From contig NZ_RQGH01000033.1 in NCBI RefSeq assembly GCF_004769635.1, positions 186,001 to 250,000 of the forward strand: a DNA stretch of 64,000 bases, read 5' to 3'. Below the pieces are notes generated by a model. The model saw nothing but the letters and a program-made list of their open reading frames with translations, did not search any database and was not told the DNA's origin. This document shows, piece after piece, positions 1-9,431 of this stretch. The stretch is from Leptospira jelokensis (lineage in GTDB: Bacteria; Spirochaetota; Leptospiria; Leptospirales; Leptospiraceae). The position numbers and the translations under genes were made by a program. The stretch's first letter is position 1. Every line of letters starts with the position of its first letter.

Positions 1-63
1 CATGGCTTGCAGAAGAGGAGCAAACATAAGTCAAATTTAAGTCAGCTGATCCTTTCGTTTGTA

Positions 64-2628
64 TCAGTTAGGATTTTTTTTCCAGCGGATATTGGCACCA
101 CGAGAAATCCGAGCATACACTTCTCGGAAGTATTGGTTTGGTGCCTTACCGTCCGGGTCTTGCGAATAACGAGGCCTTAGGCGGTGGACAAAAAACATAT
201 CCAAATCCCCTTTGTTTTTCCCATGAATTTTCCCTCGGTATTCAGTTTCAAAAAAATATTTCACAAGTTCATAAGTGTCTTTGGAGACATTGATTTTACC
301 CGTTTCCCCACCTGATTCCATGCGAGATGCTGTGTTTACAGTATCACCCCAGATATCATACGCAAATTTAAACCGACCCACAACTCCTGCCACCACAGGC
401 CCTGTGTGGATTCCCAAACGGAGTTCCCAAAACGGGAGGTTCAAAGCTGATTTAATTTCTTTCAACTGGTTCATAAAACTTTGGATTTCTAATGCCGCCA
501 AACAAGCGTCAATGGCACTGGTTCTGTTTTCAACAGGTAGTCCTCCAGCACACATATAACTATCACCGATGGTTTTTAATTTCTCCAAATTATTGCGCAG
601 GATGATTTCATCAAATTGTGTGAAACAAGCATCAAGTTCTTCAATCAAACTTTGTTCATCCATCCCTTCTGCAACCTTTGTAAACCCTTTAAAGTCAGTG
701 AATAATACAGTTGCGTTTTCAAAACGAACTGGACTCACACTCCCTTTTGTTTTTAGCTCTTGAGCCACTTTGTAAGGTAATATGTTTAACAAAAGTTTTT
801 CGGATTCTTCTCTTGCCTCTTCTGCTTTGTCTTGGGCAATGAGTGCTTTTTCTCTTTCTTCATCGGCTTTTTGTTTTTCTAAATCCAATAAAAAATAACT
901 GATATCAAGTTCTTCCGCAAGTGGTCTCGACATGATGTAAACAACCAAATAGTTAAAGAGAACTAGAGGTAACACAATCATTGTTAAATGAAAGGCTGAT
1001 TCCCCCACTCCGTATTGTTCCCGAATCAAAGGAAAATATAAAATTGCTGCGATCGCCATAGTGATGAGGCCTAGGTTTGCCAACCTTTGGCTTAATTGGA
1101 TGGTTCGTCCTTCTAAAGACAAAGCGCCATGCCTGAGAACCGCATAACCAAGTAAAAACGCAGGGATGAATTGGAAATCGGCGATTGGGTAAATGGGAAT
1201 TCCATGGCTTGGTAACAAAGCAGCGAGCAGTAACAATGCTGACAATAAAAAGGAACCAATGATCCATTTGGATGCAAAATTGATATAGCCTTTATTTCGA
1301 ATGAACGTGAATAATACTAAGATAAGGGCTATGGCACCGTTTGCTCCGACGAGTAGTTCCGCAGGCCCACCATGGTGGACTCTTGACCATGGGTAATCAA
1401 AGTACCCCACAAATAAATAAGGAGATGGTGCTAAGATCGCAGCTGTGACACATAAAAAATCAATCCCTTTTAGCCAAGCAGGAGACTTTTGGCCAATGGC
1501 TTCAAACACAAGTCGTACCATAATGCTCGGTGCAAAGGCAAAAGCGACAAATGTCATCTGAGAGATCCGAAGTTGCACCACATAAGAAATATTTAACTTC
1601 AGTGGAACTGATTGGATCACATAAAAACCAGTGAGGATCAGTGCAAAGGCACAAAGTTGGTTGATCCGTGCCGAAGGATTGGCTCCTGCAACAATGATGG
1701 ATAAGAATACGGCACCAAACACTGACAATACGGGTGGAATGCCCCAAGGATACCATTTTGCAGATTCATATGCATTTGGTGAAAGCCCAAAGGAAACTCC
1801 AAAGGAGATAAAAATCAAAACAAAAGAAAGTAGTGCGAATAAAAAATAGAACATCCCATTTTTTTGAAAGAGTAATTCATTCACATCAAAGAAATCTGAT
1901 CGAAACACTCCATAAGCAACAAGTAACATAGGAATGAACAAAAAGAATCCACCTGGGTATACCTTAAACCCTAAGATACTTGGGGCATTTAAAGTAGTGA
2001 GTAAAAACAATAAGTTCACACCGTGAAACAATGTTAAATGGTAATGTTTACGGATGTATTTGTAATGTTTGATAAAAGAAGGAAGGATGAGTAAAAAATA
2101 CCCCAGTGGTGCAAGGATCCCCCAAGGCCTAACGAAGGCACTGCCCCTTGGGTATTTACCAAATGGAAATTCAAAAACGGTGGCTTCAAATCCTTTTCCT
2201 AAAATGACTCCCAAGTATAAAACGAAACTGGCAAACCAACATACATAAGAATAGTATAATAATAATTTACTTTGTTTCCCTGTCATATGATAGGCGAGGA
2301 AAAAGGCAGTAGGTGCGAGAGGTGCGACTAAAAAATATAACAAATCATTCCAAAGAACAAGTGTTTCGACGTCTTGGATCCAAGCCCTTGTTGTTAAAAC
2401 TAACCCTACACATCCAAAACTAATAAAAGAAATGGTTAAGTTGAGGTGAAAAAATTTATCATCTTCTTTTGACTTACGAAATTTTTGGAATGCAAAATAA
2501 CTTAAAAATAATCCAACAACAAAGGTAAGTATTCCTGGGGCACCGTAAGGAATTTGGTACCAAAAATATTCCCAATTGGATAGTACCCCTTCTGGTTTTT
2601 CGAAATAAATAAGAGAATATGAATCCAT
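64..2628 (-). CDS. Membrane-bound class III adenylate cyclase
   Basis: Predicted to make cAMP from ATP at the cytoplasmic face of the inner membrane. About the first 570 of 854 residues are mostly hydrophobic segments in two blocks, the first resembling 7TM sensor regions. A charged, coiled-coil-like linker (about 580-615) leads into a class III cyclase domain (about 630-815). Metal aspartates are visible at D645 (FTDFKGFT) and D689. K685 (KTIGD) and D758 (YDIWG) are the pair that selects adenine rather than guanine, and N765/R769 fit the transition-state residues, so all catalytic positions appear intact. The start has AAAGG directly against the ATG, an odd spacing. It is a single gene, divergent from the hydrolase gene to its right. 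The ligand sensed by the membrane part is unknown. Confidence 0.93.
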   Translation of the reverse strand: MDSYSLIYFEKPEGVLSNWEYFWYQIPYGAPGILTFVVGLFLSYFAFQKFRKSKEDDKFFHLNLTISFISFGCVGLVLTTRAWIQDVETLVLWNDLLYFLVAPLAPTAFFLAYHMTGKQSKLLLYYSYVCWFASFVLYLGVILGKGFEATVFEFPFGKYPRGSAFVRPWGILAPLGYFLLILPSFIKHYKYIRKHYHLTLFHGVNLLFLLTTLNAPSILGFKVYPGGFFLFIPMLLVAYGVFRSDFFDVNELLFQKNGMFYFLFALLSFVLIFISFGVSFGLSPNAYESAKWYPWGIPPVLSVFGAVFLSIIVAGANPSARINQLCAFALILTGFYVIQSVPLKLNISYVVQLRISQMTFVAFAFAPSIMVRLVFEAIGQKSPAWLKGIDFLCVTAAILAPSPYLFVGYFDYPWSRVHHGGPAELLVGANGAIALILVLFTFIRNKGYINFASKWIIGSFLLSALLLLAALLPSHGIPIYPIADFQFIPAFLLGYAVLRHGALSLEGRTIQLSQRLANLGLITMAIAAILYFPLIREQYGVGESAFHLTMIVLPLVLFNYLVVYIMSRPLAEELDISYFLLDLEKQKADEEREKALIAQDKAEEAREESEKLLLNILPYKVAQELKTKGSVSPVRFENATVLFTDFKGFTKVAEGMDEQSLIEELDACFTQFDEIILRNNLEKLKTIGDSYMCAGGLPVENRTSAIDACLAALEIQSFMNQLKEIKSALNLPFWELRLGIHTGPVVAGVVGRFKFAYDIWGDTVNTASRMESGGETGKINVSKDTYELVKYFFETEYRGKIHGKNKGDLDMFFVHRLRPRYSQDPDGKAPNQYFREVYARISRGANIRWKKNPN

Positions 2629-2705
2629 CCTTTATAAGATCGGCTTTTAAATATTGAGAAAATAGTAAATTCTTCTATTTGACTCACTTCCTAAAATTTT
2701 GTCCT

Positions 2706-3602
2706 ATGTCGGATATGTTAGATCTGAATTTCCCAAAAAAGAACGCAACAGAATGGTTGGCCGCAGGAAAGTTTTTTGAATACAAAAAATTCCAAATCTT
2801 TTATATCCAAGAAGGGAGAGGGCAAAACTTAATCCTACTCCATGGATTCCCAACTTCTTCTTGGGACTATTCCAAAATATTTAATGGATTAACACGTTAT
2901 TTCAATACGTTCGCTATTGATTTTTTGGGGTTTGGGTATTCATCAAAGCCCACCAAACATACATATACGCTAATGGAACAAACAGATATCATCGAATCAT
3001 TTATAGAAAAAAACGCACTAAAACGTGTGAAATTTGTATTCCATGATTACGCGGTGAGTGTCGGACAAGAAATTTTAGCAAGGCACTTAGAACGTAATGA
3101 GCGGAAGTATGAAATTGATGGTGCTGTATTTTTTAATGGAGGACTCTTCCCACATTTACACCGACCGACTTTCAAACAAAAACTACTCGCCACACCAATC
3201 TTAGGTGCAATTCTTGCGAGGTTCTATGACGAAAAAAAGTTTGGAGTAGCGTTTAGTGATGTATTTGGAAAAGATACAAAACCAACTGAAAAAGAAATTT
3301 CAGTTTTATGGAAACTAATCACCTATCCAAACAAAATTCTCATCCCTCATAAACTTTTGAAATACATCGCAGAAAGACGTTTACATGGTGATCGTTGGAA
3401 AAATGCTCTCCTCCAAACAGAAGTTCCACTTTTATTCATCAATGGTGGAGAAGACCCAGTGAGTGGAAGCCATTTGGCCGATGAAATTGAAAGACTTCCC
3501 ATTAAAAACAAAAAATTGATTCGGTGGCCAAACATCGGGCACTACCCGATGTGGGAAAATCCTGAAGAAAGTTATAAAGAAATTTACGAGTTCTTAAAAT
3601 AG
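2706..3602 (+). CDS. Alpha/beta hydrolase (haloalkane dehalogenase/epoxide hydrolase-like)
   Basis: A 298-residue alpha/beta hydrolase when read from the ATG at 2706; an upstream in-frame TTG at 2679 would add nine residues and looks less likely. The oxyanion-hole motif HGFP is at about residue 46. The nucleophile position reads HDY with Asp at about 114, as in haloalkane dehalogenases and epoxide hydrolases rather than Ser esterases. An acid candidate sits in NGGEDPVSG and the catalytic His in GHYPMWE near the C terminus. No signal peptide is seen, so it is probably cytoplasmic. The substrate cannot be told; the residues after the nucleophile (AVSVG) differ from the usual WGG. It is monocistronic and convergent with the YbbR gene. 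Confidence 0.88.
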   Translation: MSDMLDLNFPKKNATEWLAAGKFFEYKKFQIFYIQEGRGQNLILLHGFPTSSWDYSKIFNGLTRYFNTFAIDFLGFGYSSKPTKHTYTLMEQTDIIESFIEKNALKRVKFVFHDYAVSVGQEILARHLERNERKYEIDGAVFFNGGLFPHLHRPTFKQKLLATPILGAILARFYDEKKFGVAFSDVFGKDTKPTEKEISVLWKLITYPNKILIPHKLLKYIAERRLHGDRWKNALLQTEVPLLFINGGEDPVSGSHLADEIERLPIKNKKLIRWPNIGHYPMWENPEESYKEIYEFLK

Positions 3603-3620
3603 TAGAGTCGTCTGTATCAG

Positions 3621-3656
3621 ATAAGTTTTACGATCCCATAAGATCGTGAGACTTAT
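3621..3656. terminator. Hairpin between convergent genes
   Basis: ATAAGT (3621-3626) pairs with ACTTAT (3651-3656) and ACGATC (3630-3635) with GATCGT (3642-3647), leaving a 3x3 internal loop and a six-base apical loop. It lies just downstream of the hydrolase gene and of the cdaR-like gene, so it may end both transcripts. There is no T-run on either strand. Confidence 0.45.
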
Positions 3657-3674
3657 GTTAGATTTAAGTTCATA

Positions 3675-3692
3675 TGAAATAAACTTATTTCA
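3675..3692. repeat. Short perfect inverted repeat
   Basis: TGAAATAA and TTATTTCA form an eight-base perfect inverted repeat around a two-base centre. It is the second palindrome in the 105-base gap between two convergent genes, close to the 3' end of the minus-strand cdaR-like gene. It could be an AT-rich operator or part of a terminator; it has no clear function. Confidence 0.35.
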
Positions 3693-3707
3693 CAAAAGTT
3701 TTAAAGG

Positions 3708-4754
3708 TTAGGAACGATCAGAGGGATCTGGGCCAGGACCTTCCATCCCAGTCCCATCATCCGTTGGATCAGAGTCAATTCCTTGGTCTTTTACTTTGTA
3801 TCGAATCTCAATTTTTTCCGGACTAATTTGCAGGATTTCTATCCCCTTTAGATCCTTGTTTTTAATGATCCTGACTTTTGCGATTTGTGGTTGGAGTTCT
3901 GGAATGATTTTGTTTTTGATGGGGTCAAAGATATAATTACATGGTACTTGCGCGGTAATGCCTGTTAGGATTTGAGCAGACCGAATGGGTTTTAGCGAAA
4001 AATAACGGATCGCTACTTGTTCTTCTGATAATTCCACATCCAATTTCGGATCTAAACCAGAACATACAATCGGAATTCCTGCAGCAGTTTGTTCTCCTGT
4101 TTTGTAAGAAAGGGGAATGATATTCACATTCACAGTTACATCTCTTGAACCAAGGACACCCACACCTTTTGGAAGTTCAGGGATTTTTACGGTTTTGGCA
4201 AACGGTTCCTTTCGATCGACCAGTGAAATTTCAGGTAATACAACTTTGTTGATTTTTTCTAAATCTTGAGGTTTGCCACTGAGGGTAATTTTTTGTGGGC
4301 TTAAGATCTGTGTCAGCTTTTCAAAATTTGGTGGTGGATTCCCTTCAAACACAACTTCTAATGGAACAACCTTTAAGCCTCTAGATTCAATTTCAACTGG
4401 AACAGTTTTTTTTAATTTTGTAACCTTAACCCCACTCGGAACACCCACTATTTTTTTGATAGGAACTTCCGTGACCCCTAGTTGGACATCTTCTGGATCA
4501 ATGACTGCTTTCATAAACTGTGAGTAATAATTCACTACATCTTTTAAACCTTCCACACGTACCGGAATGGTTTTTTCAGGATTTTTAGAATAACTTAAGT
4601 TTCCCGATAACTTTGGATAGTCGATTGGAACATTGATGGTTTTGATCAATACTTTTGAGTTTTGAAGGTTTACATAAAAAATACTAGCAATGATAAGGGA
4701 AACTAATTTTGCCTTCCAGTTACGCACCATTTTTCCAAATAATTTCAAAATCAT
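3708..4754 (-). CDS. YbbR-domain protein, CdaR-like regulator of diadenylate cyclase
   Basis: A 348-residue protein with one N-terminal membrane segment (about 15-32, SLIIASIFYV) followed by a beta-rich extracytoplasmic region made of repeated YbbR-type units, each with an IPV or VPI strand near its start. YbbR/CdaR proteins bind and modulate the membrane diadenylate cyclase CdaA. The gene begins inside the stop codon of cdaA (ATGA overlap at 4751-4754), so translation is probably coupled, matching the usual cdaA-cdaR arrangement. The C-terminal tail is rich in Asp, Pro and Gly and probably disordered. Assignment rests on repeat pattern and position. Confidence 0.88.
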   Translation of the reverse strand: MILKLFGKMVRNWKAKLVSLIIASIFYVNLQNSKVLIKTINVPIDYPKLSGNLSYSKNPEKTIPVRVEGLKDVVNYYSQFMKAVIDPEDVQLGVTEVPIKKIVGVPSGVKVTKLKKTVPVEIESRGLKVVPLEVVFEGNPPPNFEKLTQILSPQKITLSGKPQDLEKINKVVLPEISLVDRKEPFAKTVKIPELPKGVGVLGSRDVTVNVNIIPLSYKTGEQTAAGIPIVCSGLDPKLDVELSEEQVAIRYFSLKPIRSAQILTGITAQVPCNYIFDPIKNKIIPELQPQIAKVRIIKNKDLKGIEILQISPEKIEIRYKVKDQGIDSDPTDDGTGMEGPGPDPSDRS

Positions 4755-5581
4755 ATGATGACTCCGGAATCTTTGTCTTTGGATTTTCTTTGGGATTCGT
4801 CTTTTACCTTTTTATTCCCTGACATAAATCCACTCACAAGTGCTTTTAACTCCAATGGTTTGACTGGGTGGATCATTTCCCCTTCATAACAAATGGTGAT
4901 ATCACCTGTTTCTTCAGATGTCACAATGATAATGGAATCCGTTTCTTCAGAAAGTCCAAGGGCTGATCTATGCCTTGCACCTAACGTTGAAATTTCTACG
5001 GAACTACTCATTGGCAAATAGGATGCAGCACATACAATTCTGTTTTGTTCGATGATGACTGCCCCATCATGGAGTGGTGAATTTTTAAAAAAGATAGTTT
5101 GTAAAATTTCGGAAGTGACAATGGAATCCATAGGCACTGCATTTTCCGAAATGTCTTTCAGACTGATGTCTTTGACAAGCACTATGATCGAACCAATTTT
5201 TTCTTGGGACATCGCACGCACTGCTTCCACGATTGGGTCAAGATCAAAGGTTGGTTTCAAAAAAAACAAACGTAACAACCGTATGCGTGCCAAATCACCC
5301 GTCAACCGGCGTAGTTCCGGTTGTAACAATACAATGATGGCAAAAACCAAGGCTGGCCGAATATTGGTAAGGATCCATTCTAGAAGTTCAAAGCCTAAGT
5401 ATTCTGCTAAACTCCCGGAAATCCAAATGATCCCTACTCCAAAGAGTAATTGGATGCCTCGTGTTCTTCGTAATGTGGTATAAGTTTTATAAATTAAAAA
5501 AGCGACGATGAGTACATCTAAACTGATGGAGATATAGTTTTTACTCCATGGAATGATGTATAATCCTCGAAAAAAATCCAA
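4751..5581 (-). CDS. cdaA: Diadenylate cyclase CdaA (DacA)
   Basis: Makes cyclic di-AMP from two ATP at the membrane. Of 276 residues, three hydrophobic segments fill about 1-90 and the DAC domain follows. The two signature motifs are present: DGA at 172-174 (HDGAVII) and RHR at 203-205 (GARHRSALGLSEETD). The length matches CdaA-type enzymes (about 270). The start is a TTG at 5581, one base after the dapB stop, with AGGAA inside the end of dapB as ribosome site. It sits between dapB and the cdaR-like gene rather than beside glmM, tying second-messenger production to diaminopimelate synthesis by transcription. c-di-AMP usually controls potassium uptake and turgor; targets here are not visible. 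Confidence 0.95.
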   Translation of the reverse strand: MDFFRGLYIIPWSKNYISISLDVLIVAFLIYKTYTTLRRTRGIQLLFGVGIIWISGSLAEYLGFELLEWILTNIRPALVFAIIVLLQPELRRLTGDLARIRLLRLFFLKPTFDLDPIVEAVRAMSQEKIGSIIVLVKDISLKDISENAVPMDSIVTSEILQTIFFKNSPLHDGAVIIEQNRIVCAASYLPMSSSVEISTLGARHRSALGLSEETDSIIIVTSEETGDITICYEGEMIHPVKPLELKALVSGFMSGNKKVKDESQRKSKDKDSGVII

Positions 5582-5582
5582 T

Positions 5583-6386
5583 TTATATTCCTAAAACATC
5601 AAACATATTGTACAAACCTTTCGATTTGCCATGTAAAAATTCAGCGGCTTTTACAGCACCACTAGCAAATGTTTTGCGGTCTTGGGCACGATGTGTGATT
5701 TCAATCCTTTCTTCAGGGCTAAAAAAATACACAGTATGTTCACCGACAACTTCACCTGCCCGCATCGTGTGCATTGCGATTTCCTTTTGGTCCCGTTCAG
5801 GATACATCCCATGGCGACCATAAATCACATTTTCTTCCGATCGTTTGCTTGCACCAAGTAACACCTCTTTGAGATACATGGCAGTCCCTGACGGTGCATC
5901 TTTTTTGTGACGGTGGTGGATGTCTAAAACTTCGATATCAAAATCCTCGTGTAATACTTTGGCCGCAATTTCTGTTAGTTTAAACAGTAAGTTCACACCC
6001 ACAGACATGTTAGGTGAAAATACAATGGGAATTGTTTGTGCTGCGGATTGGATTAATGTTTTATCCGAATCAGTGAGACCTGTTGTCCCAATGACCAAAG
6101 GTTTATGATTTTGTAAGGCACAACTAAGGATTGATTCAAAACCTGTGTGTGTACTGAAATCAATCAACACATCGGAATCGTCACAAGCTTTTTGTAAATC
6201 GGAAGATAACAAAATTCCTGTTTCTTTGATGCCAGCATGGTTTCCAGAATCAAAACCAGCATAGATAGCACCTTCGCGGACAACTGCAGCACTTAACTCT
6301 GATTTTTTGGAAAGGGAAAGCACTTGGATGATGGCTTTTCCCATCCTCCCACCAGCACCAATCACACCAACTTTGATTTTAGACAA
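5583..6386 (-). CDS. dapB: 4-hydroxy-tetrahydrodipicolinate reductase
   Basis: Reduces hydroxy-tetrahydrodipicolinate with NAD(P)H in the diaminopimelate/lysine pathway; cytoplasmic. The 267-residue length is typical. The N-terminal dinucleotide-binding loop reads GAGGRMGKA, and the substrate-binding and catalytic signature reads [13 protein letters not shown] near residue 155-170, with the conserved His pair and Lys. It overlaps the end of dapA by eight bases and is followed after one base by cdaA, so dapA-dapB-cdaA-cdaR-like form one transcription unit. Nothing looks damaged. Confidence 0.97.
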   Translation of the reverse strand: MSKIKVGVIGAGGRMGKAIIQVLSLSKKSELSAAVVREGAIYAGFDSGNHAGIKETGILLSSDLQKACDDSDVLIDFSTHTGFESILSCALQNHKPLVIGTTGLTDSDKTLIQSAAQTIPIVFSPNMSVGVNLLFKLTEIAAKVLHEDFDIEVLDIHHRHKKDAPSGTAMYLKEVLLGASKRSEENVIYGRHGMYPERDQKEIAMHTMRAGEVVGEHTVYFFSPEERIEITHRAQDRKTFASGAVKAAEFLHGKSKGLYNMFDVLGI

Positions 6387-7263
6387 TGCCTTCCTCTTTT
6401 AATTGGAATACAATTTTTTTGAAGGACTCTGACGCTTGCCCTTCGGATAAAGAAGTCATCGGTAACCTAAGTTCATTTGTGCAATACCCAAACCAACTCA
6501 TTGCTGCTTTTATCGGAATGGGGTTTGTTTCTATGAAGGCATTCACAAACACAGGAAGCAGTTTGTAGTAGATTTTTTTAGAAGCTTCTAAATCGCCACG
6601 TAAATACAAAGATACCATATCCACACAAGCCCGTGGGAACAAATTCGAAACAACAGAGACTACTCCCTTCCCACCAATCGATAGTACAGGGAGTGTTAGG
6701 TTGTCATCGCCAGACAATAAATCAAAATCGGACGGGCATTGTGAAATCACCTTTGCCATTTGCCCAAGATCTCCAGTTGCTTCTTTGATTGCTGCAATCT
6801 TCGGATGTGCCGCCAAACGGCTGACAGTTTCCGGCAACAAATTGACATTGGTGCGACCAGGGATATTGTACAACATCACTGGTTTGGATGAGACATTGGC
6901 AATCGCTGTAAAGTGTTGGAACATCCCTTCTTGGGTTGGTTTGTTGTAATATGGATTCACGGTGAGGATTCCGTCCACTCCGTCTGCACAAGCCGACTCG
7001 GTGAGTTCAATGGCCTCTTTCGTTGAGTTTGACCCTGTGCCTGCGATCACTTGGATTTTCGAAGCCACCACCTGAACGGTTTTTTGGATGAGTTCCTTAT
7101 GTTCTTCGTAGGATAAAGTAGGAGATTCTCCCGTTGTCCCACAAGGGACGACACCAGCAACACCAGACCGAATCTGGTTTTCTAGGATTTTAAAATAACT
7201 ATCATAATCGATTTTCCCCTGGCGGAAAGGGGTGATGACCGCGGTGTAGACGCCCTGAAACAT
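6379..7263 (-). CDS. dapA: 4-hydroxy-tetrahydrodipicolinate synthase
   Basis: Condenses pyruvate with aspartate semialdehyde, the first committed step to diaminopimelate and lysine. The 294-residue length is standard. [10 protein letters not shown] near residue 41 is the conserved pyruvate-binding strand, [10 protein letters not shown] carries the catalytic Tyr, and [10 protein letters not shown] carries the Schiff-base Lys. It is the first gene of the minus-strand dap-cda run; its promoter must lie in the 77-base gap shared with the divergent transferase gene at 7341, where I cannot point to clear -35/-10 boxes. Confidence 0.97.
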   Translation of the reverse strand: MFQGVYTAVITPFRQGKIDYDSYFKILENQIRSGVAGVVPCGTTGESPTLSYEEHKELIQKTVQVVASKIQVIAGTGSNSTKEAIELTESACADGVDGILTVNPYYNKPTQEGMFQHFTAIANVSSKPVMLYNIPGRTNVNLLPETVSRLAAHPKIAAIKEATGDLGQMAKVISQCPSDFDLLSGDDNLTLPVLSIGGKGVVSVVSNLFPRACVDMVSLYLRGDLEASKKIYYKLLPVFVNAFIETNPIPIKAAMSWFGYCTNELRLPMTSLSEGQASESFKKIVFQLKEEGIV

Positions 7264-7340
7264 AAATTAAACATCGGGGAGGGACTGATTTTTGCAATAA
7301 AAAACTGCCAAAAGACCCCGTTCTCTGAAACTTTGCGAAA

Positions 7341-8420
7341 ATGCCTGCTTTTTTTCCCATTTCCTTCCTAATTCTTGGCCTCATGAGCCTCATTTTGCAC
7401 TCAATTTATGTGCATTCTCGGTTTGGAGTGAAAGATGTGCCAAATGAACGGAGTTTGCACGATACGGTCACAAAAAAATCGGGAGGGATGTTCTTTATCC
7501 CTGTTTTTTTGATTTCGACTCTACTTTATCTGACGGGTCCCGTTGGTTTTGGTTTCCCAAACCCAGAAACATTGACAAACCAAGTTTCAAACGTTTATTT
7601 ATTGTTAGCTGGTGTTTTTGTATTCTCTATCTTAGGTTTTATCGATGATTTAATCCACTTATCACCTAAACTACGACTCTTTTTAGAATTGGGAATTGTA
7701 TGGCTCTGTCTGTGGGTGACTACGCCTAATATCAGTTTCATGACATATACAGAAATTCCTTCCTACGCAATCATCCTGTTTCTCACGGTATTTTTAGTAT
7801 TTGGAATCAATTTGGTAAACTTTATGGATGGAATGGACTGGTATCTTGTTTCTACCTTTTTCATCTGCTTTTTTTCCGTGGGACTCTGTGACTTGCCATT
7901 TTATACCTTTCCGAATCTTGGATACATTTTGTACGCGATTTTGTTTGTATCAATGTTTGGTTTTATCTTTTATAATTTTCCAAAGGCAAAATTATTTATG
8001 GGTGATAGTGGTTCTTTGGCACTTGGATTTTTTGTATTCTTCCTGCCACTCCTTTCCAACCCGCTTACCGAAGGATCAAACAGAGGCCAAGTAGTACGTT
8101 GGGATGTCCTTGATTATTTTTATCTTTTTCCTTTCTTTTGGATCGATGGCATCACCATTCTCCTCAAACGGTTCTCCGAGAAAAAACATTTATTCCAAGC
8201 ACATAGGGAACACCTATACCAAACGTTAACAGAGACAAATGTGGGGAAGGTTGGGTCTCTCGTTGTTTTTTCCTTATTGAATGGTTTGGTCCTTGGCATC
8301 CACATTCTTTTGGTGCAATGGGAAATCGGAAAATTGTTAACCTTTACCATCCTCTTTTTGATTTCCCTTCTCCTCTATGGAATTGTTTGGGTTTGGACTT
8401 CACGAAAAAACCTTGCCTAA
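7341..8420 (+). CDS. Undecaprenyl-phosphate glycosyl-1-phosphate transferase, WecA/MraY family
   Basis: Predicted to move a sugar-1-phosphate from a UDP-sugar to undecaprenyl phosphate, the first membrane step of O-antigen or another surface glycan. It has 359 residues and about ten hydrophobic segments. Family motifs are in order: DVPNERSLH with a GG pair in the first cytoplasmic loop, FIDDLIHLSP (the DD motif) at about 100-110, NFMDGMD at about 156-162, FMGDSGSL at about 220, and the basic HREHLYQ loop near 292. It is closer to WecA than to MraY by motif spelling, but the sugar cannot be read. DUF368 follows directly, which also handles polyprenyl carriers. Confidence 0.92.
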   Translation: MPAFFPISFLILGLMSLILHSIYVHSRFGVKDVPNERSLHDTVTKKSGGMFFIPVFLISTLLYLTGPVGFGFPNPETLTNQVSNVYLLLAGVFVFSILGFIDDLIHLSPKLRLFLELGIVWLCLWVTTPNISFMTYTEIPSYAIILFLTVFLVFGINLVNFMDGMDWYLVSTFFICFFSVGLCDLPFYTFPNLGYILYAILFVSMFGFIFYNFPKAKLFMGDSGSLALGFFVFFLPLLSNPLTEGSNRGQVVRWDVLDYFYLFPFFWIDGITILLKRFSEKKHLFQAHREHLYQTLTETNVGKVGSLVVFSLLNGLVLGIHILLVQWEIGKLLTFTILFLISLLLYGIVWVWTSRKNLA

Positions 8421-8447
8421 AGTTTGAAAGAATCCAACCTTTCCGTT

Positions 8448-9431
8448 ATGCCTCTAACAAAAAAAGAAATTCTATTTTGCATTCTCAACGGGTTTCTCAT
8501 TGGAATCGCAAACCTCATCCCTGGTGTGTCAGGGGGAACCTTTGCACTCATCCTTGGTCTTTACGACAGACTCATCACCGCCATCACTTCCTTAAATTTA
8601 GAAACCATTAAAGTTTCCCTTTCCTTACTCGTTGGATTTTGGAAAGAAGATGTGAGATCAAGTTTTGCCAAAGAAATGAAACGGATTGATTTTTGGTTTT
8701 TGGTATTCCTTGGGATTGGGCTTTTACTTTCTGTGATTTCAGGTGCCAAACTCATCCAATTTTTATTACAAAACCATCCTGAAGCCACACTTGCTCTTTT
8801 CATTGGCCTTATCATCCCTTCTCTTGTGGTTCCGTACAAACTCATCGAAAAACATAGTTTAGTTGTATGGTTATTTTTAATCCCTGGGATTTTATTAACG
8901 ATTGTGCCTAGTTTTTTTATGGGAGAAAACTCTGGTTCTGAAAATCCACTTTTTGCATTTGTCACTGGTGTGATTGCCATCTCTGCGATGATCTTACCTG
9001 GTATTTCTGGTTCCTACATCATGCTTGTGTTAGGTGAATACCAAATCGTAATTGGTAAACTTTCCACCATCTTAGAACCAAGTTCCATTTTATTTTTAGC
9101 TGCATTTGGGATTGGATGTTTACTTGGGCTTTTGATTTTTACCCATATCGTAAAATGGTTATTTGTGAAATACAAATCACATACGATGACATTTTTACTT
9201 GGTCTTATACTCGGTTCCTTTTTTATCCTTTGGCCGTTCAAAGATTATGCCAATGGACAAACAGTTGTAGGAAGGTCTGGAGAAGTGAAACGAGACATCC
9301 AAATTGCCACTGCGAAAAACATCTTACCAAAAGACTTTGCAGAAGCCCAAATCCCCCTTGCCGCACTTGTATTTGGTTTGGCTTTAGGAATGGGACTCAA
9401 TCGTTTGGAGTCGTTACAAGAGAAGGAGTAA
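8448..9431 (+). CDS. DUF368 polyprenyl-phosphate transporter-like membrane protein
   Basis: A 327-residue protein from the ATG at 8448 (a TTG at 8424 would add eight residues), with about eight membrane segments. The hallmark double motif is present: NLIPGVSGGT near residue 25 and ILPGISGSYIML near 185, the paired PGxSG re-entrant loops of the DUF368 family. Members of this family (PopT) have been shown to flip polyprenyl phosphate back across the membrane for reuse. Its place just behind a polyprenyl-phosphate glycosyl transferase fits that role. Its last 35 bases overlap the convergent ammonia-lyase gene. Confidence 0.9.
   Translation: MPLTKKEILFCILNGFLIGIANLIPGVSGGTFALILGLYDRLITAITSLNLETIKVSLSLLVGFWKEDVRSSFAKEMKRIDFWFLVFLGIGLLLSVISGAKLIQFLLQNHPEATLALFIGLIIPSLVVPYKLIEKHSLVVWLFLIPGILLTIVPSFFMGENSGSENPLFAFVTGVIAISAMILPGISGSYIMLVLGEYQIVIGKLSTILEPSSILFLAAFGIGCLLGLLIFTHIVKWLFVKYKSHTMTFLLGLILGSFFILWPFKDYANGQTVVGRSGEVKRDIQIATAKNILPKDFAEAQIPLAALVFGLALGMGLNRLESLQEKE

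Noticed and set aside
1..63. Possible start of a gene running off the left edge (CAT at 1-3)
   Set aside because: No ribosome site and no sequence beyond the edge to test it.
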